A stretch of DNA of 64,000 nucleotides from Maratus speciosus (Eukaryota; Arthropoda; Arachnida; Araneae; Salticidae): positions 321,404,283 through 321,468,282 of the forward strand of contig OZ010791.1 in NCBI GenBank assembly GCA_963932465.1. Direction: 5' to 3'. Position numbers and translations under genes: made by a program. The notes beneath the pieces were generated by a model that saw only the letters and a program-made list of their open reading frames with translations, was not told where the DNA came from and made no database searches. Of this stretch, positions 1 through 11,381 are shown piece after piece (the first letter of the stretch is position 1; the number at the start of each line of letters is the position of its first letter).

Positions 1-1215
1 ACCAGGGGGTACACTCGATTCTAAACAAACATCTATCCGAACGAAAACCCGTTTTACATACTATCCGTTAATATATTAGTCGAGGGGATTGGGCCCATAG
101 CACCCGAGATCAGTAGGCGCACCTGGCAGTAAAAAATGGAACTAAAATATGTAAGGCTATGGTGCATAATATGAAAGAAGGTTCAAGTGTCGGCAAAAGT
201 TGGAAAATTTCTCCCCAGATTAAAAGGGTGGAGGTTAGAAAAATTACTTAAAATACACAAGTTAGAGCCCCGAGGGGTTAATTATTATATAAAACTTTTT
301 AAAGATTTTATGATTTGTCTTGTGGTCTGAGGTATTCAACTATACGTATGTAAAATTTCATGTCTCCAACTTAATTAGGGGCTCTCTTAGAAATAATTGC
401 TTCAAATACATGTGTGGTAGCTCAAAGAGTTAAACGTAAGACTTTTTCAAGATTTTATGATTTGTCGCTTGGCCTCAGGTGTTCTGCTATAAGTATGCAA
501 AATTTAAAATCTCCAATTTAATTGGAGGCTCAGTTAGAAAGAATTGCTTAAAATACACGAGCTGGAGTTGAAAGGGTTAAACATAAAACTTTTTCAAAAT
601 TTATTATTTGACGCGTAATCTGGGATGTTGAGCTATAAGTATGCAAAATTTCACGCCTCCAATCTAAATAGGGGTCACTTAGAAAGAATTGTTTAAAATA
701 CACATGTGGGAGCCCAAAAGGTTAAATGTACGACTTTTTCAAAATTTTATGATTTGTCGTTTGATGTGAGGTATTCAGCTATATGCAAAACTTCACGCCT
801 CCAATCTAATTAGAGGCTCACATAGAAAGAACTGTTTAAAATATACATGTGGGAGCCCAAAAGGTTAAATGTACGACTTTTTCAAAATTTTATGATTTGT
901 CGTTTGATGTGAGGTATTCAGCTATATGCAAAACTTCACGTCTCCAATCTAATTAGAGGCTCACATAGAAAGAACTGTTTAAAATATACATGTGGGAGCC
1001 CAAAGGGTTAAATGTACGACTTTTTCAAAATTTTACGATTTGTCGTATGATGTGTGGTGTTCATCTATAAGTATGCAAAATTTCAAGTCTCCAACATGTA
1101 TAGTTTCTGAGAACGAGCTCTGTGACAGACAGACAGACGGACGGACGGACGGACAGACAGACAGACCGACAGAGGAGCGAGACGAATAGGGTTTCGTCAG
1201 ATGAACGAAACTCTA
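1..1215 (+). mobile_element. Family A non-autonomous element, copy 1 (5' end outside window)
   Basis: The first ~180 bases match the family A head seen again at 58480-58650 and, in part, at 46017-46115, so the window opens about 110 bases inside the element. The body is a tandem array of ~145-bp units. The 3' end has a GACA/GACG tract (about 1124-1172) and then a hairpin: GGGTTTCGT at 1189-1197 pairs with ACGAAAC at 1205-1211, followed by TCTAAAA. The complete copy at 58371-60121 has the motif AGGGTTTCGT near its 5' end as well, giving subterminal inverted repeats. There is no coding capacity; the 65-aa frame at 992-1189 is repeat translation. The plan resembles Helentron-type non-autonomous elements (inference). 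Confidence 0.7.
285..1085 (+). repeat. ~145-bp tandem repeat array inside family A
   Basis: The phrase GTTAAA followed by a run such as GACTTTTTCAAAATTTTATG recurs at about 429, 575, 721, 864 and 1007, with a more diverged first unit near 285. Spacing is 146, 146, 143 and 143 bases. Units 721-863 and 864-1006 are almost identical, so this pair duplicated recently, while outer units are older. The other long copy (58.7-60.0 kb) carries about eight units, so copy number differs between copies of the element. Confidence 0.85.
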
Positions 1216-2350
1216 AAAGTGCCCCGGTGGCAAAGTGGGGAAAGGGGCAGGTAGGTACATAATATGAATAAGTGGATTTTCTAATGATGTATCACATGAA
1301 GAGTATCGACAAAAGTTAGGAAAGTGCTCCACCCCCCCCCCACCCCAAGGGGCCAACTACCGCACTCCCCGGAATACAACCCAACTTTTTGAAATTTCAT
1401 GTATTATAAATAATACCGGGTGGCTTCGTAAAAAAATCCGATCTAAAATGATGAGAATGCAAAAAAGTTTGAAAACGAACCCCCCCCCCCCCTCACAGTG
1501 AGAGCAAAATTGGGGAGGGGGAGACGAAAGTCTCATAATATGAAAGAGTTATCCAAGAGCTTTCCTATGATATGTCACATGACGGGTTCAAAAAATGTCT
1601 GAAAATTGCTTCCCCGACCCCTCTCCCCAGTGGGTCCACTCTTTCGCCCCGGAATTGATGCAGCCCCCACTTTCAAAAATTTTATGTTTAATAAATAATA
1701 AATACCGGAAGACCCCATAAAAAAAATTCACATCTAAAATGCTATTTATCATAGAAATCGCTACGGTTTTAAAAATTTGTTCGCCCTTCCCCACCCCCAA
1801 AATTCAATTTTGGGAGAAGAAAGGTTCATAATATGAAAGAGTAGTCAGAAAGATTTCCGAAGATATATCACGAGAGGTTTCATAAAAGTTTGAAAATTGC
1901 ACCCCTGTGGGTCCACTCTCACGCCCCTTGAATACTCCCGGAATTCCCCCAACTCTTAATATTTTTATATTTAATAAGTATTATTTTTCTGAAGGCTCCG
2001 ACAAAAACCCATTTAAATGATAATTATTCTAGATATCGCTACCGTTTTAAAGATTTGTCCGCGCACACCCTCACCCCCCGCATCCTGAAATTCAACTGTG
2101 AATGGGAGAAAGGTTCATAATATGAAAGGGTTGTCAAATTCCGATGATGTATCACATGACGTGTTCGGTAAAAATTTTAAAATCCCACCCCCCCGTGTGT
2201 CCACTCTTGCGCCCCCCGAAACTCACCAATCTCTGTCTTTGATTTTTTTTTATTTAATACATAATATTTATCGGAAGGCTCCATCATTTCACTGCTCCTT
2301 GTCATACCTATCTCTCTTTCCAGCTCTTCCCTCGATATCTCTTCTCGGCC
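1216..2350 (+). repeat. ~290-bp tandem array downstream of family A copy 1
   Basis: CATAATATGAA recurs at about 1257, 1534, 1830 and 2116 (spacing ~277, 296 and 286). Each unit contains a C-rich tract, an imperfect TTTAATAAATAATAA-like stretch and a CGGAAGGCTCC-like stretch. The unit resembles the head of family A itself (168-230), so the array looks like an amplification of the element's 5' portion. Long C homopolymers (1330s, 1480s) are likely assembly weak points. Small ORFs at 1588-1800, 2098-2358 and 2177-2434 are repeat translations. Confidence 0.75.
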
Positions 2351-2460
2351 CTTCTTGACCGAGAACGAGAAATCAGTTTTCTTGACAATCATCGAGAGTA
2401 ACATGTCGAGAATGGAAGAAAAGTGATTTCCCATTCTCGGCCTTAGTTAGAACCGAGAAG

Positions 2461-2580
2461 ACATATCTCGAGGTAAGCGAGAGGTTTTCATCGAGGAGAG
2501 GTATCTCTCGAGGTAAGCGAGAGGTTTTCATGGAGGAGAGGTATCTCTCAAGATAAACGAAAGGTTTGCATCGAGCAGGC
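2461..2580 (+). repeat. 40-bp minisatellite, three units
   Basis: AGGTAAGCGAGAGGTTTTCA begins at 2471 and 2511, and a degenerate form begins at 2551, giving an exact 40-bp period. The units are rich in short CTCGAG/GAGAGG strings and the block runs into a (GA)n-like tract at about 2594-2618. The upstream sequence 2340-2460 is also rich in TCTCG/CGAGA strings, suggesting older related units. Confidence 0.85.
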
Positions 2581-2618
2581 TTTAGTTGAGGTGCGAGAGA
2601 GAGAGAGAGCGAGAGAGA

Positions 2619-3045
2619 AATGAATGAGCATATTCCATCTACGTCATGATTACGTAGGCTGGGTTGGCTGGCTAGCGTAAAGGAGGGAAGTCACCGAAAT
2701 GAATGTGATGTAAATCCCAGCTTAGAAAAACAGTAATGGAGCCCTTTCTTATGAGTTAGAAGTTCTTTGGGTATTTATTTAGCTTTCACAGTCAGATTGA
2801 CACTTGGTGCGTTTTTGGTTTAAGTCATAGTTTCTCAAAGAAGGATACAGATTAGGAGGCGTGTGATTTTGTTACATATACTTAAGTTGAAAAGGGTTTA
2901 ATTCAGTTTGTGTGGGGTATTTTTCCATTTTTTACGTTCATCTATCTTTACAAGAAGGAAGTATTGGATTCATGATAAATTGGTCAGTTTTTAGAAAATA
3001 TCTGTCTTTTATGTGACAAACATTTTGATAACGCTCGATCTCTAG
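2619..3045. other. Unassigned AT-rich spacer
   Basis: No credible ORF, RNA gene or repeat recognised. The only local structure is a short inverted repeat CTACGT/ACGTAG around 2659-2677. Confidence 0.4.
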
Positions 3046-3049
3046 AAGT

Positions 3050-4440
3050 AATACGCAACATTTAATAATACTTCATATTCAGTTAGATATAGATGTAAAA
3101 TGGTGTTGATTTGTTTGTTGTGCAAATAGCCCAACAGGTAACGCTGCTATATTTCAAAAACTAATGCACGGAATTTAATCAAACTTCATTAGCTATTGCT
3201 AGAGATTGGAATCAATTCCTTGTTAGACAGGTTCACTCTTAGCAAATATATTTGTCTGGTTCCCTTTCCGATAAAGCTCTTTTGTTTTCGATCAACTTTG
3301 AAATTCTACAGCATTAGACATTTAGGGTAACTTTGATCTGCATTAAATCGTTTGCCTTTACCGAAAAAAGGAAATGCTGTTCGATTCTAATGAGTTCGTG
3401 AATGTCTCACAAAGATACTACTTTGGATTTAGGTACAGATGGGCAACAGTCATGTTAGGGGCCCATTTAGAACCTGGAAATCAATTCCGTTTTAGACAGA
3501 TTCCGTCTTAGCTGGTTTGTCTAGTTATCCTCCCATTTTTTGATAAAGCTCTTTTTCTTTTGACCAACCAGAAAATTCCACAGAATTAGACGCGCATTCA
3601 ACATTTAGGAACTTTTCCTCAATCAAACCTTTTACTTTTATCGAAAATGTGAAAATGCAAATCGATTCTAGCTAATGCACCTAAGAATAAAAATGAGTTA
3701 GAAAGGCGCTACTTTAGATTTGGGTACAGACAACGAAGAGTTATGTTTTAATCGCTAGGGACCAAAGACCAATTCCGTTTTAGACAGTTTCCCTCTTAGC
3801 TGGTATCTTTATGCGGTTATCCTTCCATTTTTGGATACAGTGCACCTGAGAATAAAATTGAGTTTTTAAATGAATCAAAAAGTAACTACTTTGGATTTAA
3901 GTACAAGTACAAACAGAAAAAAATATTTTGGAATCATTAGGGAATGGAAACCGGTTTCCGTCTTAAGTAGGTTCCCACTTAGCTGGTATATGAGTCCGGT
4001 TATCCTTCTGTTTTTCGGTAAAGTTCTTTTGTTTTCGATTAATGGTGAAATTCCCCAATATTAGGCTCGCATTTACGAAAATTTGAAACATTTGCCTTTA
4101 GCGAAAAAGGAAAAAATTCGATTTTAGCTAATACGCTTGAGAATAAAAATAAGTTCGTTAATGTGTCAGAAAGTAACTATTTTTAATTGGAATGCAAATT
4201 TAAAGAATCATTTTGGCATCGACAGGGAATGGTAAGCAGTTTCCGGTTTACACAGGTTCCCTTTTTAGCAAGTATATTTGTCTGGTTTTTCTTCCCCTTT
4301 TTCGATAAAGCTCTTTTTTTTCGATCAACGGGAAATCTTACAGCATTAGATATTTAGGGGAACTTTAACTTGTATCAAATTTTCGCCTTTATCGAAAATG
4401 TGAAAAAGCTATTCAATTCTATCGAATGCGCCATAATTAC
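3050..4440 (+). repeat. Diverged ~290-bp tandem array
   Basis: Landmark strings recur in order: GAATAAAA(A/T)TGAGTT (about 3390 degenerate, 3685, 3849, 4141), TTCCGTTTTAGACAG-like, and GATAAAGCTCTTTT (3271, 3540, 4305; altered at 4016). Spacing is about 295, 164 and 292, so one unit is internally truncated. Divergence between units is much higher than in the other arrays, so the array is old. A fragment resembling this unit lies at about 62118-62186. The 64-aa frame at 3870-4064 is repeat translation. Confidence 0.7.
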
Positions 4441-5455
4441 GCGATTTAGACATCGCACTTTCATTAAAAATAAAAAGGAACTTATAACAAAACAAAATTA
4501 GCAAAAAGATATTACAATCCTTGAATAATTTAAATAATATTTTTAAAAGTAGGTAAATGAACTGAAAGTATTTTCTTAAGTTATTTAGCGTTCCAAAATA
4601 GCGTTGTTCTTACCATTAAAACTTTGAACATATTTCTTGATAGCATATTGATCTTATATTTGAAAAACTTGTTTGAAAAGAATGTTTTGAAAAATTCTGA
4701 GGGGTTGGGATTAACATGTTCAACTCATTTTGCTGTGATCTGGTTCATCTGTAGTACTCTCAATTTACTAGACTTGCATACATAATACACATTGCCATAC
4801 ATAAAATAAAATTTGATATGAAAATTTGATACTTATTATTAATATGCTCAAACATTACAAACTTAAAATGTTTTACAGTGTTTAATCGAAACATTAGTAT
4901 GCATACTTTATTAAAGAAATTTATACGGAACATATCTTAAAGATATTAATCATTTAGAGTTTATTGGCCTGTATTAAAATATAGAATGGCACATAATATT
5001 CGAAAGATAAATACTATAGCGGAGATGTTGTAACATTAAAGTTAATTTCTTAAACGTATTTCTAACATTTTGTTAATTGTCATAAACCATTAGTACAGAA
5101 AAGGGGGTAGGTTTAGGGATTAACATTTCTTTCAGAAGACTTAAAAACTGATAAGATGTATTAAGATTATTAACAAATGTTAGAATACAGCTTTCTAAAG
5201 GCTTCATATCAGGTGCCCCTCCATCAATTGAAGTTGAATGAAAGAGTTAATGAAAACGATAGCAGGAAACTACATTACTGCTTCTTTTTTCTCACAACCT
5301 TTCATTTAGCTTCAAAGGAAGATCTTTTTTCAGAGCATCTCAGTGTTAAATTTACATCGATTTCTTGGTTTTTTTTTTTACTCCATCTATCTTTAGTTGC
5401 CACGTATTTACTAAAAACTTAAAAATTACTCTATAAGCCTGTAAAATAATAATCA
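4441..5455. other. Unassigned AT-rich spacer
   Basis: No family, RNA gene or convincing coding region recognised. The 81-aa frame at 5177-5422 has no motif I recognise and AT-driven composition, so I do not call it a gene. Confidence 0.4.
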
Positions 5456-5580
5456 ATAATCGATTGTAAAAACGTCTCGATTGTAGATTCCGGGAAGTAA
5501 TCGATGACTGTATCGATTGTATTTTTTTACGATGACGATTTTTCTCGATTGGTAAAATCTCGAGAATCGCCCATCACTAG
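5456..5580. mobile_element. Possible right end of a hAT-like element
   Basis: The stretch is full of ATCGATTG/CGATTG strings and ends CGCCCATCACTAG, which read from the other strand is CTAGTGATGGGCG. Ends of the form (C/T)AGTGATGGGC are common in hAT-type non-autonomous elements (family knowledge). No matching left end was found, so this may be a solo end or chance. Confidence 0.3.
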
Positions 5581-5753
5581 ACAGAGGTAGTGAAATGATA
5601 GAGAAATAGACAGAGATTTTTATTAATAAATTTATAATAAAAAAGAAAAGAGCCCAGTTAAACTGATGGCATTGAGCTCACCGTCTATTCAAACTAATTG
5701 CATATTATATTCTTACTTCAAAGAATAATGCCTTTCGAAAATAAATTAAGGAG

Positions 5754-6055
5754 AGGATTAGCCCCCCCCCCCCCACCTGTTTCACATCTTTATACTTAAC
5801 CAATGAACCTCCAAATCTAATCAGGGAAGTGCCTTATCAGAATAAACCGGTATACCAAATTTGAAGCAAGTCGGATAATTCTGCATGAAAAGCCAATTTA
5901 ACTAAGTTAAAGGGGATTAGCCACCTTACCCCCCTTTATACTTAACCAATTAACCCCCAAAACTAATCAGGGAAGCGCCTTATGAGATTGAACCTAGAAA
6001 AAAATTTGAAGCAAATCGGATATTTCTATCAAGAGTTATCGCGTTACATACGTAC
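5754..6055 (+). repeat. Two-copy tandem repeat, ~165 bp unit
   Basis: GGATTAGCC...TTTATACTTAACCAAT...AATCAGGGAAG.GCCTTAT...TTTGAAGCAA.TCGGAT occurs at 5755-5885 and again at 5921-6020. The first unit carries a long C run at 5762-5774. The units differ at many positions, so the duplication is not recent. Confidence 0.8.
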
Positions 6056-6129
6056 ATACAGAACCTGCGAGAACATTAGCTCTCAGGCTTTGATAACCTG
6101 TGAGCTAAAAAGTAATATTAATTTGATCT

Positions 6130-7045
6130 TTTCCAGCATAATTGAAAAACGTTTATGAATTCGATTTGTCACTCTACCTTCTAACTGTACGTACTCTAAT
6201 TCTCATACATATATTCAGATTGCAAAGTTATTTTTGTATATTATTGAATTTTACAGTAGAATGCACGGTATTGAGAATGAAATGCGTAGTATTTATAGAC
6301 CGTTTAGAAGGACTCAAATAAGAATTGTATTACATTATAATCCTCGGAGAAAATCGTTTGCAATGCCTTTTGTTGATCTTATGATATTTCAAACATATTA
6401 AGATTGATATACATCACGCAGAGGAACTATAACATGCTTTCTTAGGAGTATGAAATAAGTAGCGTTTATCGCTCATTTACAGGGACGCACCAAAGAATTC
6501 CCTTGCATTATGATCGGAAAAAATCGTTTGCAACGATTTTAATGATATTATGATACTTCAAACTTAATGAAATCACTTAAGTCCTATACATGTTTTCTAT
6601 GTATTATGGGGTGCATAGTATTTATCGGTCATTTACAGATGCACACAAAAGAATTCAGTTGCAGAGCGCTGACTAGCAAGATCGGTAAGTGCTGGAAGTT
6701 CGTTTTCTACTGCGAAATGCATTTTTAACTTTTTTGTTTTTTAGTCTATTAGGTGTTGTATATAAATTCTAAAGATCATATACAGGGCTTCACGAAATAA
6801 TTCTCACACATTACCGGAATAGACACAATTACTAAAAATGGATTTTTACTGAGTTGCGTGTTTTTTTTTTTTTTTTTTGGTTTTTTTTTTTTTTTTTTTT
6901 TTGTTTTTTGTTTTTTGTTTTTTTTTTTTTTTTTTTTAAGTCTTATTTTGATATATTATTTCATTTTAGGCAAAAGTGAAATTTCTTAATAGTATTCTTT
7001 TAGTGTTGGAAAGCGTTTCATAATCTATGTTTGATGCCTTATTTT
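6130..7045 (+). repeat. Family R copy: diverged ~150-bp tandem units
   Basis: Head sequence near 6139 (GTTTATGAATTCGATTTGTC) matches the heads at 10446 and 29209. It is followed by units carrying TTTACAGGGACGCACCAAAG-like strings at about 6478, 6640 and 6782 (spacing 140-165). Units are strongly diverged. Other copies are at 7530-8760, 10422-10570 plus 14080-14870, 29189-29760, 30780-31100 and, inverted, 46850-47612. Confidence 0.7.
6861..6937 (+). repeat. T-rich low-complexity tract
   Basis: About 77 bases of T broken by a few G residues. It could be the remains of a poly(A) tail on the minus strand, but no adjacent LINE or SINE body was recognised. Confidence 0.8.
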
Positions 7046-7529
7046 TCATTCTTGTTTAATTTTATGGTAATGCAATATTTAGAAAGCAGAAATACTATAT
7101 TATTTCTGTTTCTAAGAAAGTGATTGATTAACTTTCTCAGTGTAACTTACATTTATCAACATTTAACAAATAATTGCTTTGCAAATGGACAAAATGAAAA
7201 AGTTTTTCTTTCTTTTTTCGACTTCATATTGCATAAAAGGAAAAATTTTTCACTGTTTAACCCTCTGCCAACGAGACGGGTCCAATGAATCCGATAGACA
7301 CATTCAAAATTATTTTTCTCATAACAAAAAAAAAACCCTGCCTGCTCGGCCTACAGGCACAGGTAGATTTCGAAGTTAAGTGCTAATTTCGTCAACAAAA
7401 ACTAAATGAAGACTAGAGATAAACTCAGTTTAACAATTTTATTTGGCCGCTTTTGACGAGATTTTAATTTCATTTTTCTCTAAAAGTTGGTTTCTGTTGC
7501 ATTAAAATACCCGTTTTGTTGATTTTCTG

Positions 7530-8765
7530 TAAGCAAGTAAACACCATTGGTTTAAAATGGAAACATTACGGCCAATAAAAAAAATCGTTTCAAATGATTT
7601 TTAATGATGTCACACACATCCAAACATAACAAAATTTATATACATTTATGAAGTGCACTAAAATATGCATTCTGTAAAATATGTAGTGCAAAGAATAGTT
7701 ATTATTCACTTACAGGGCCACATAAAAGAATTCCGTTACATAATGATATGGGGGGGGGGGATTGTTTGCGGCGTACTTTAATTACGTTAAACTATTTCAT
7801 ATATAATAAAATTGATATACGTCGCTGAAGTTTACTATATTTCATGTATAATACGAAGTGCAGAGAATTTACAGGGATACACAAAAGATTACTATATCGT
7901 ACAGATACTATATCGTATCAGAAATACTGTACAATAGCGGTGATTGCTGGAAATGCATTTTCAATTTTAATATGCGCTTTTATGTTTCACTATATTTATG
8001 CATACTATATGGGATGTATAAATGCTTTAATTTATATGCAGAGCTACACAAAAGAATTCGTAAGGATTACTGCGTATGAGCGCAAATTGCTTAAAGGTGG
8101 TTTTAAAATGAGTTATGCATTTTTACGCTGAACTGCATTTAGTTTATTAAGAAATGTTTGTAGAATATAGATAAAATGATCCTACAGTGTCACGCAAAGA
8201 ACTGGATGCATGCCGTCTATGGATAATAATTTCTGAAAATATGGTTTCAGTTGTTTTAAGAGTGTTTTAGTTTGAATTAAATTTTAGCTAAATAATTGCA
8301 TGTAATAAAGGTACTAGGTAAACTACAGGGCTGTATAAAAGTACTTAAATATGTTTCCATCTATTCGTAAAAATTGCTGAAAGAGAAATTTCAACCTGTT
8401 ATGCGTTTTGTTGCTAAACTAAATTTTCCCATTATATAGTATATATATCAACATACAGATCAAATACAGGGCTGCTCAAAAGAATTGGGATACATGTTTG
8501 CCTATGGACGGTAACTGCTGAAATCAATTTTTTAAATGTTTACTTAGTTATCTTATTTATCTCATTTCCCTAAATAACGAAGATTTGTTAAAGCTTTCAG
8601 GGAGTATTGAAATGTGTTTCATAAGCTATGCCGTATGCGTGATTTTTCTTTCTTGTTATTATTCACATGGAAATCTTGCAATAGAAAAGTAACTGTTGTG
8701 GTAAGAATTTTATTGTGTTTTTTCTAAATTGTTGGCAACTGCTATAACGATTTTTTTTTTTTATC
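7530..8765 (+). repeat. Family R tandem array inside family C
   Basis: ACAGGG(C/A)-type strings followed by CACAAAAGAATTC-like sequence recur at about 7713, 7869, 8038, 8181, 8324 and 8466, period about 140-170. The overlapping 95-aa and 73-aa frames at 7844-8131 and 7858-8079 lie wholly within these units and look like repeat translation; the hydrophobic run in the first is a consequence of AT-rich sequence. Confidence 0.7.
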
Positions 8766-8968
8766 CTCTGACTCTTCTGTTAGAGCTGATTTTATCAGAA
8801 TCGTGTTAAGGCGGAATTCAAAAATTTTAACCCTCCCCCATTTCTACTGCCTTTGCCCGATTTTTCTCATTTGCAATCCCCGTCGAGATATTAGCCATCT
8901 CAATATGTTTGACGAGTTTGAAGATGACCCGTGCATAATTGTGACTTTTATCGTGAGGACAAAATTTA

Positions 8969-9004
<36 letters not shown>
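8969..9004. repeat. (AT)n microsatellite
   Basis: About 18 perfect AT repeats. The same position relative to the 3' terminal module is occupied by (AT)n in family B copies (45060-45080 and 62565-62580), so the tract belongs to the element. Confidence 0.95.
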
Positions 9005-9009
<5 letters not shown>

Positions 9010-9275
9010 TTTTAGGTGGGTGTCGTTTTGGATTCCTGGGGTCATATAATGAAAAGTTATGCAGGGATTTTTCAAAAGTCGCACCATGGTAACGATTGCA
9101 ATAGGTAGTATTTCTTACGAAATCTACCTAAAGAGTTTCGCAATTAGGTTGCTTTTCGCTTATTTACAGAAAAATTCACATATTTACAGAATTTTCAGAC
9201 CTTTTTTTCATGAGAAAAATCATTTTGAATGTATCTGCCTGGTTCATTGGACCCGTCTGATAACAGGAGGGTTAA

Positions 9276-10417
9276 GCAGAGAACCATATGTCTGTGTGTG
9301 GGGGAGAGGGGGGTTGACGCATATGCGATTAAAGCTTCTGGCAGTATAATTTCCTTGTTCTCAGTGATTCAACTATTACTTATGAAAACTCATTATTGGT
9401 GAATTTTATCTAATTTACTCATGCTGATATACCGAACTCAATAAAGTAAGAACATTAGTAAACTAAATATCAACGGACTAACTATAATGAAATAAAGTAA
9501 ATATTTGTCATTAAATGATCCTTTAACATAAAAATTATTAGTTGGTTTATCAAAAGAATTTAATATCAGCAAATACAACAGCAAAGTATTTGCACAAGAA
9601 ATAGATCTGATATCGTAAAAAAGAAATCATGATTTATATATAAAGGTGCATCAAGCAAATAACAAATATTTGCAAACACTTCAAAAAGAAATCTCATTTA
9701 TAACTCATAATTTTTTAGATGCAACATTTTTCTTTTTCTTTTACAAACAAATGCGCAAAAAGAAACTAAATGTAAAAATAAATCTAAAAATAGATGTAAA
9801 AATAAATATAAAACTAGATAACAAATTCTCACGCAAACAGGAAAGTAATAAATCTTTCACAAAAGCTTTCAGAGAGATATTAAATTGATAAAAGTATTTT
9901 TAAATTAAATTTTTAAACTTTGTAAGATTCGTATATTTTTAAATGTATATTGCTGTCATAGTAAAGAGCTTAAAAAAATCAGTTGATAAAAATCATTCTT
10001 TGAAAACAATTTTTCCACTGTAAAAAAGAATAAAAAGAATTATCGAGTTTTGATGGTTACATATATATATTCTAATTCAAAAATATTCTGTACAGACCTA
10101 ATATGAAATAAATACCTTTCGATGACGCATTTATGTTTTACGTATTTTTATCTTTTATTATCTTTAATCTTATTGGAAATAGTTTGCAATAGATTGACAT
10201 TCCTTTAAGTCAAAAATTAAGTCCAATACATAACTTTTTTTCAATTTGTATATTATTTTTTAAATGTCGAACTGTAGAATGTAGAAGTATTGAGTTTTTT
10301 ATTTGTTAGTAAACTGTAAGTTATTAAAATATTTCCTTTTTAAATTCAATAAGTTTATATTTAATCATAGGTCTCAATGAAATTTTAATTAAAGAACAAA
10401 TTACCAAATATAGTTTT
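9276..10417. other. Unassigned AT-rich spacer
   Basis: No element recognised. The lysine/asparagine-rich 80-aa frame at 9646-9888 comes from A-rich low-complexity sequence. Confidence 0.4.
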
Positions 10418-10421
10418 TTAA

Positions 10422-10570
10422 CCCTTTCCAACATGGTTTAAAAGTGTTCATGAATCCGGTTTGTCTGTCTGTTTCTCTTTCTGTCTCTGCATCTGCCCTC
10501 CCCCTAGCGCGCATAAATATTCTCGGACAGAAATATAATTGATATGTATTACATACATATTATAATAAAG
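10422..10570 (+). repeat. Family R head, separated from its tail by the PLE insertion
   Basis: CCCTTTCCAACATGG follows a TTAA at 10418-10421. GTTCATGAATCCGGTTTGTC and a degenerate GTCT tract follow, as at 29189-29280. The expected continuation (GTATTGAAAATGAAGTG-like units) resumes at about 14080, after the Penelope-like element. Confidence 0.6.
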
Positions 10571-10581
10571 ATATGATGCTA

Positions 10582-11381
10582 ATCAGCGTATAAACACATA
10601 AAATCGATATTAAAACACAGAAAGCATATTTAAAATACCCAGCTTTTCGAAATTTATTCTTAAAGTCATCATCTGGGAATCGACCTTCGTTTAGAATATT
10701 TCGTGGACATTCCACTTAGTTGCTTGAATGAAAACAGTGCTACAAAGAAGTGTAAACTCCATTACGTGATTGGTAGGATCTGTCAGTACCACGTCATCTG
10801 CTGGCAAACCAATATTTCAATACTTTAAGTATGGAGCAAATTGAATTTTACATTACAAATAAACTTCATTTAAACTGTTAATCCAAATATATGGAACTAG
10901 CTAGCTTCGATATCGTCTTACTTTTCCATTCTATGGATATTTCCGAAGTGTTATCTATCAGCATGACCATTGGTAAATTAGATCAGCGTATAAACACATA
11001 AAATCGATATTAAAACACAGAAAGCATATTTAAAATACCCAGCTTTTCGAAATTTATTCTTAAAGTCATCATCTGGGAATCTACCTTCGTTTAGAATATT
11101 TCGTGGACATTCCACTTAGTTGCTTGAATGAAAACAGTGCTACAAAGAAGTGTAAACTCCATTACGTGATTGGTAGGATTTGTCAGTACCACGTCATCTG
11201 CTGGCAAACCAATATTTCAATACTTTAAGTATGGAGCAAATTGAATTTTACATTACAAATAAACTTCATTTAAACTGTTAATCCAAATATATGGAACTAG
11301 CTAGCTTCGATATCGTCTTACTTTTCCATTCTATGGATATTTCCGAAGTGTTATCTATCAGCATGACCATTGGTAAATTAG
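10582..11381 (+). repeat. Near-perfect 400-bp direct tandem duplication (PLE terminal sequence)
   Basis: Units 10582-10981 and 10982-11381 run ATCAGCGTATAAACAC to ATTGGTAAATTAG. I see only two substitutions, in GGGAATCGACC versus GGGAATCTACC and AGGATCTGTC versus AGGATTTGTC. At ~99.5% identity the duplication is far younger than the decayed PLE coding region beside it, or it has been homogenised. Confidence 0.95.

Larger units (their letters stand above)
7345..9136 (+). mobile_element. Family C element with subterminal inverted repeat and terminal hairpin
   Basis: The 5' side has CGGCCTACAGGC followed by AGGTAGATTTCG (7361-7372). The 3' side has a hairpin in which TAGGTAG (9103-9109) pairs with the second arm, and CGAAATCTACCT (9118-9129) is the exact reverse complement of the 5' motif, followed by AAAG. 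The last ~130 bases, after an (AT)n tract, resemble the 3' end of family B at 45080-45210. A copy of the 5' ~190 bases lies at 61598-61800; there the 'left' part (7345-7500) and the 'right' part (8782-8830) are contiguous, so the R array is either an insertion or an array lost from the other copy. Confidence 0.65.
7261..9271. mobile_element. piggyBac-type element split by a later insertion
   Basis: TTAA at 7257-7260 and at 9272-9275 flank inverted repeats. The left arm begins CCCTCTGCCAACGAGACGGG and the right arm, read on the minus strand, begins CCCTCCTGTTATCAGACGGG. Homology continues for ~70 bases (to about 7325 and from about 9205), including GGTCCAATGAA and ACATTCAAAAT. TTAA target duplication plus CCC-starting ends is the piggyBac hallmark (family knowledge). 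The interior is occupied by family C and R sequence, so the original element was probably only a few hundred bases. No transposase is present. Confidence 0.75.

Noticed and set aside
7844..8131. 95-aa frame with a hydrophobic segment that could look like a small membrane protein
   Set aside because: It spans two family R tandem units, overlaps a 73-aa frame on the same strand, and the other R copies do not keep it open.
9646..9888. Lys/Asn-rich 80-aa frame
   Set aside because: Produced by A-rich low-complexity sequence; no motif, no homologous copy in the window.
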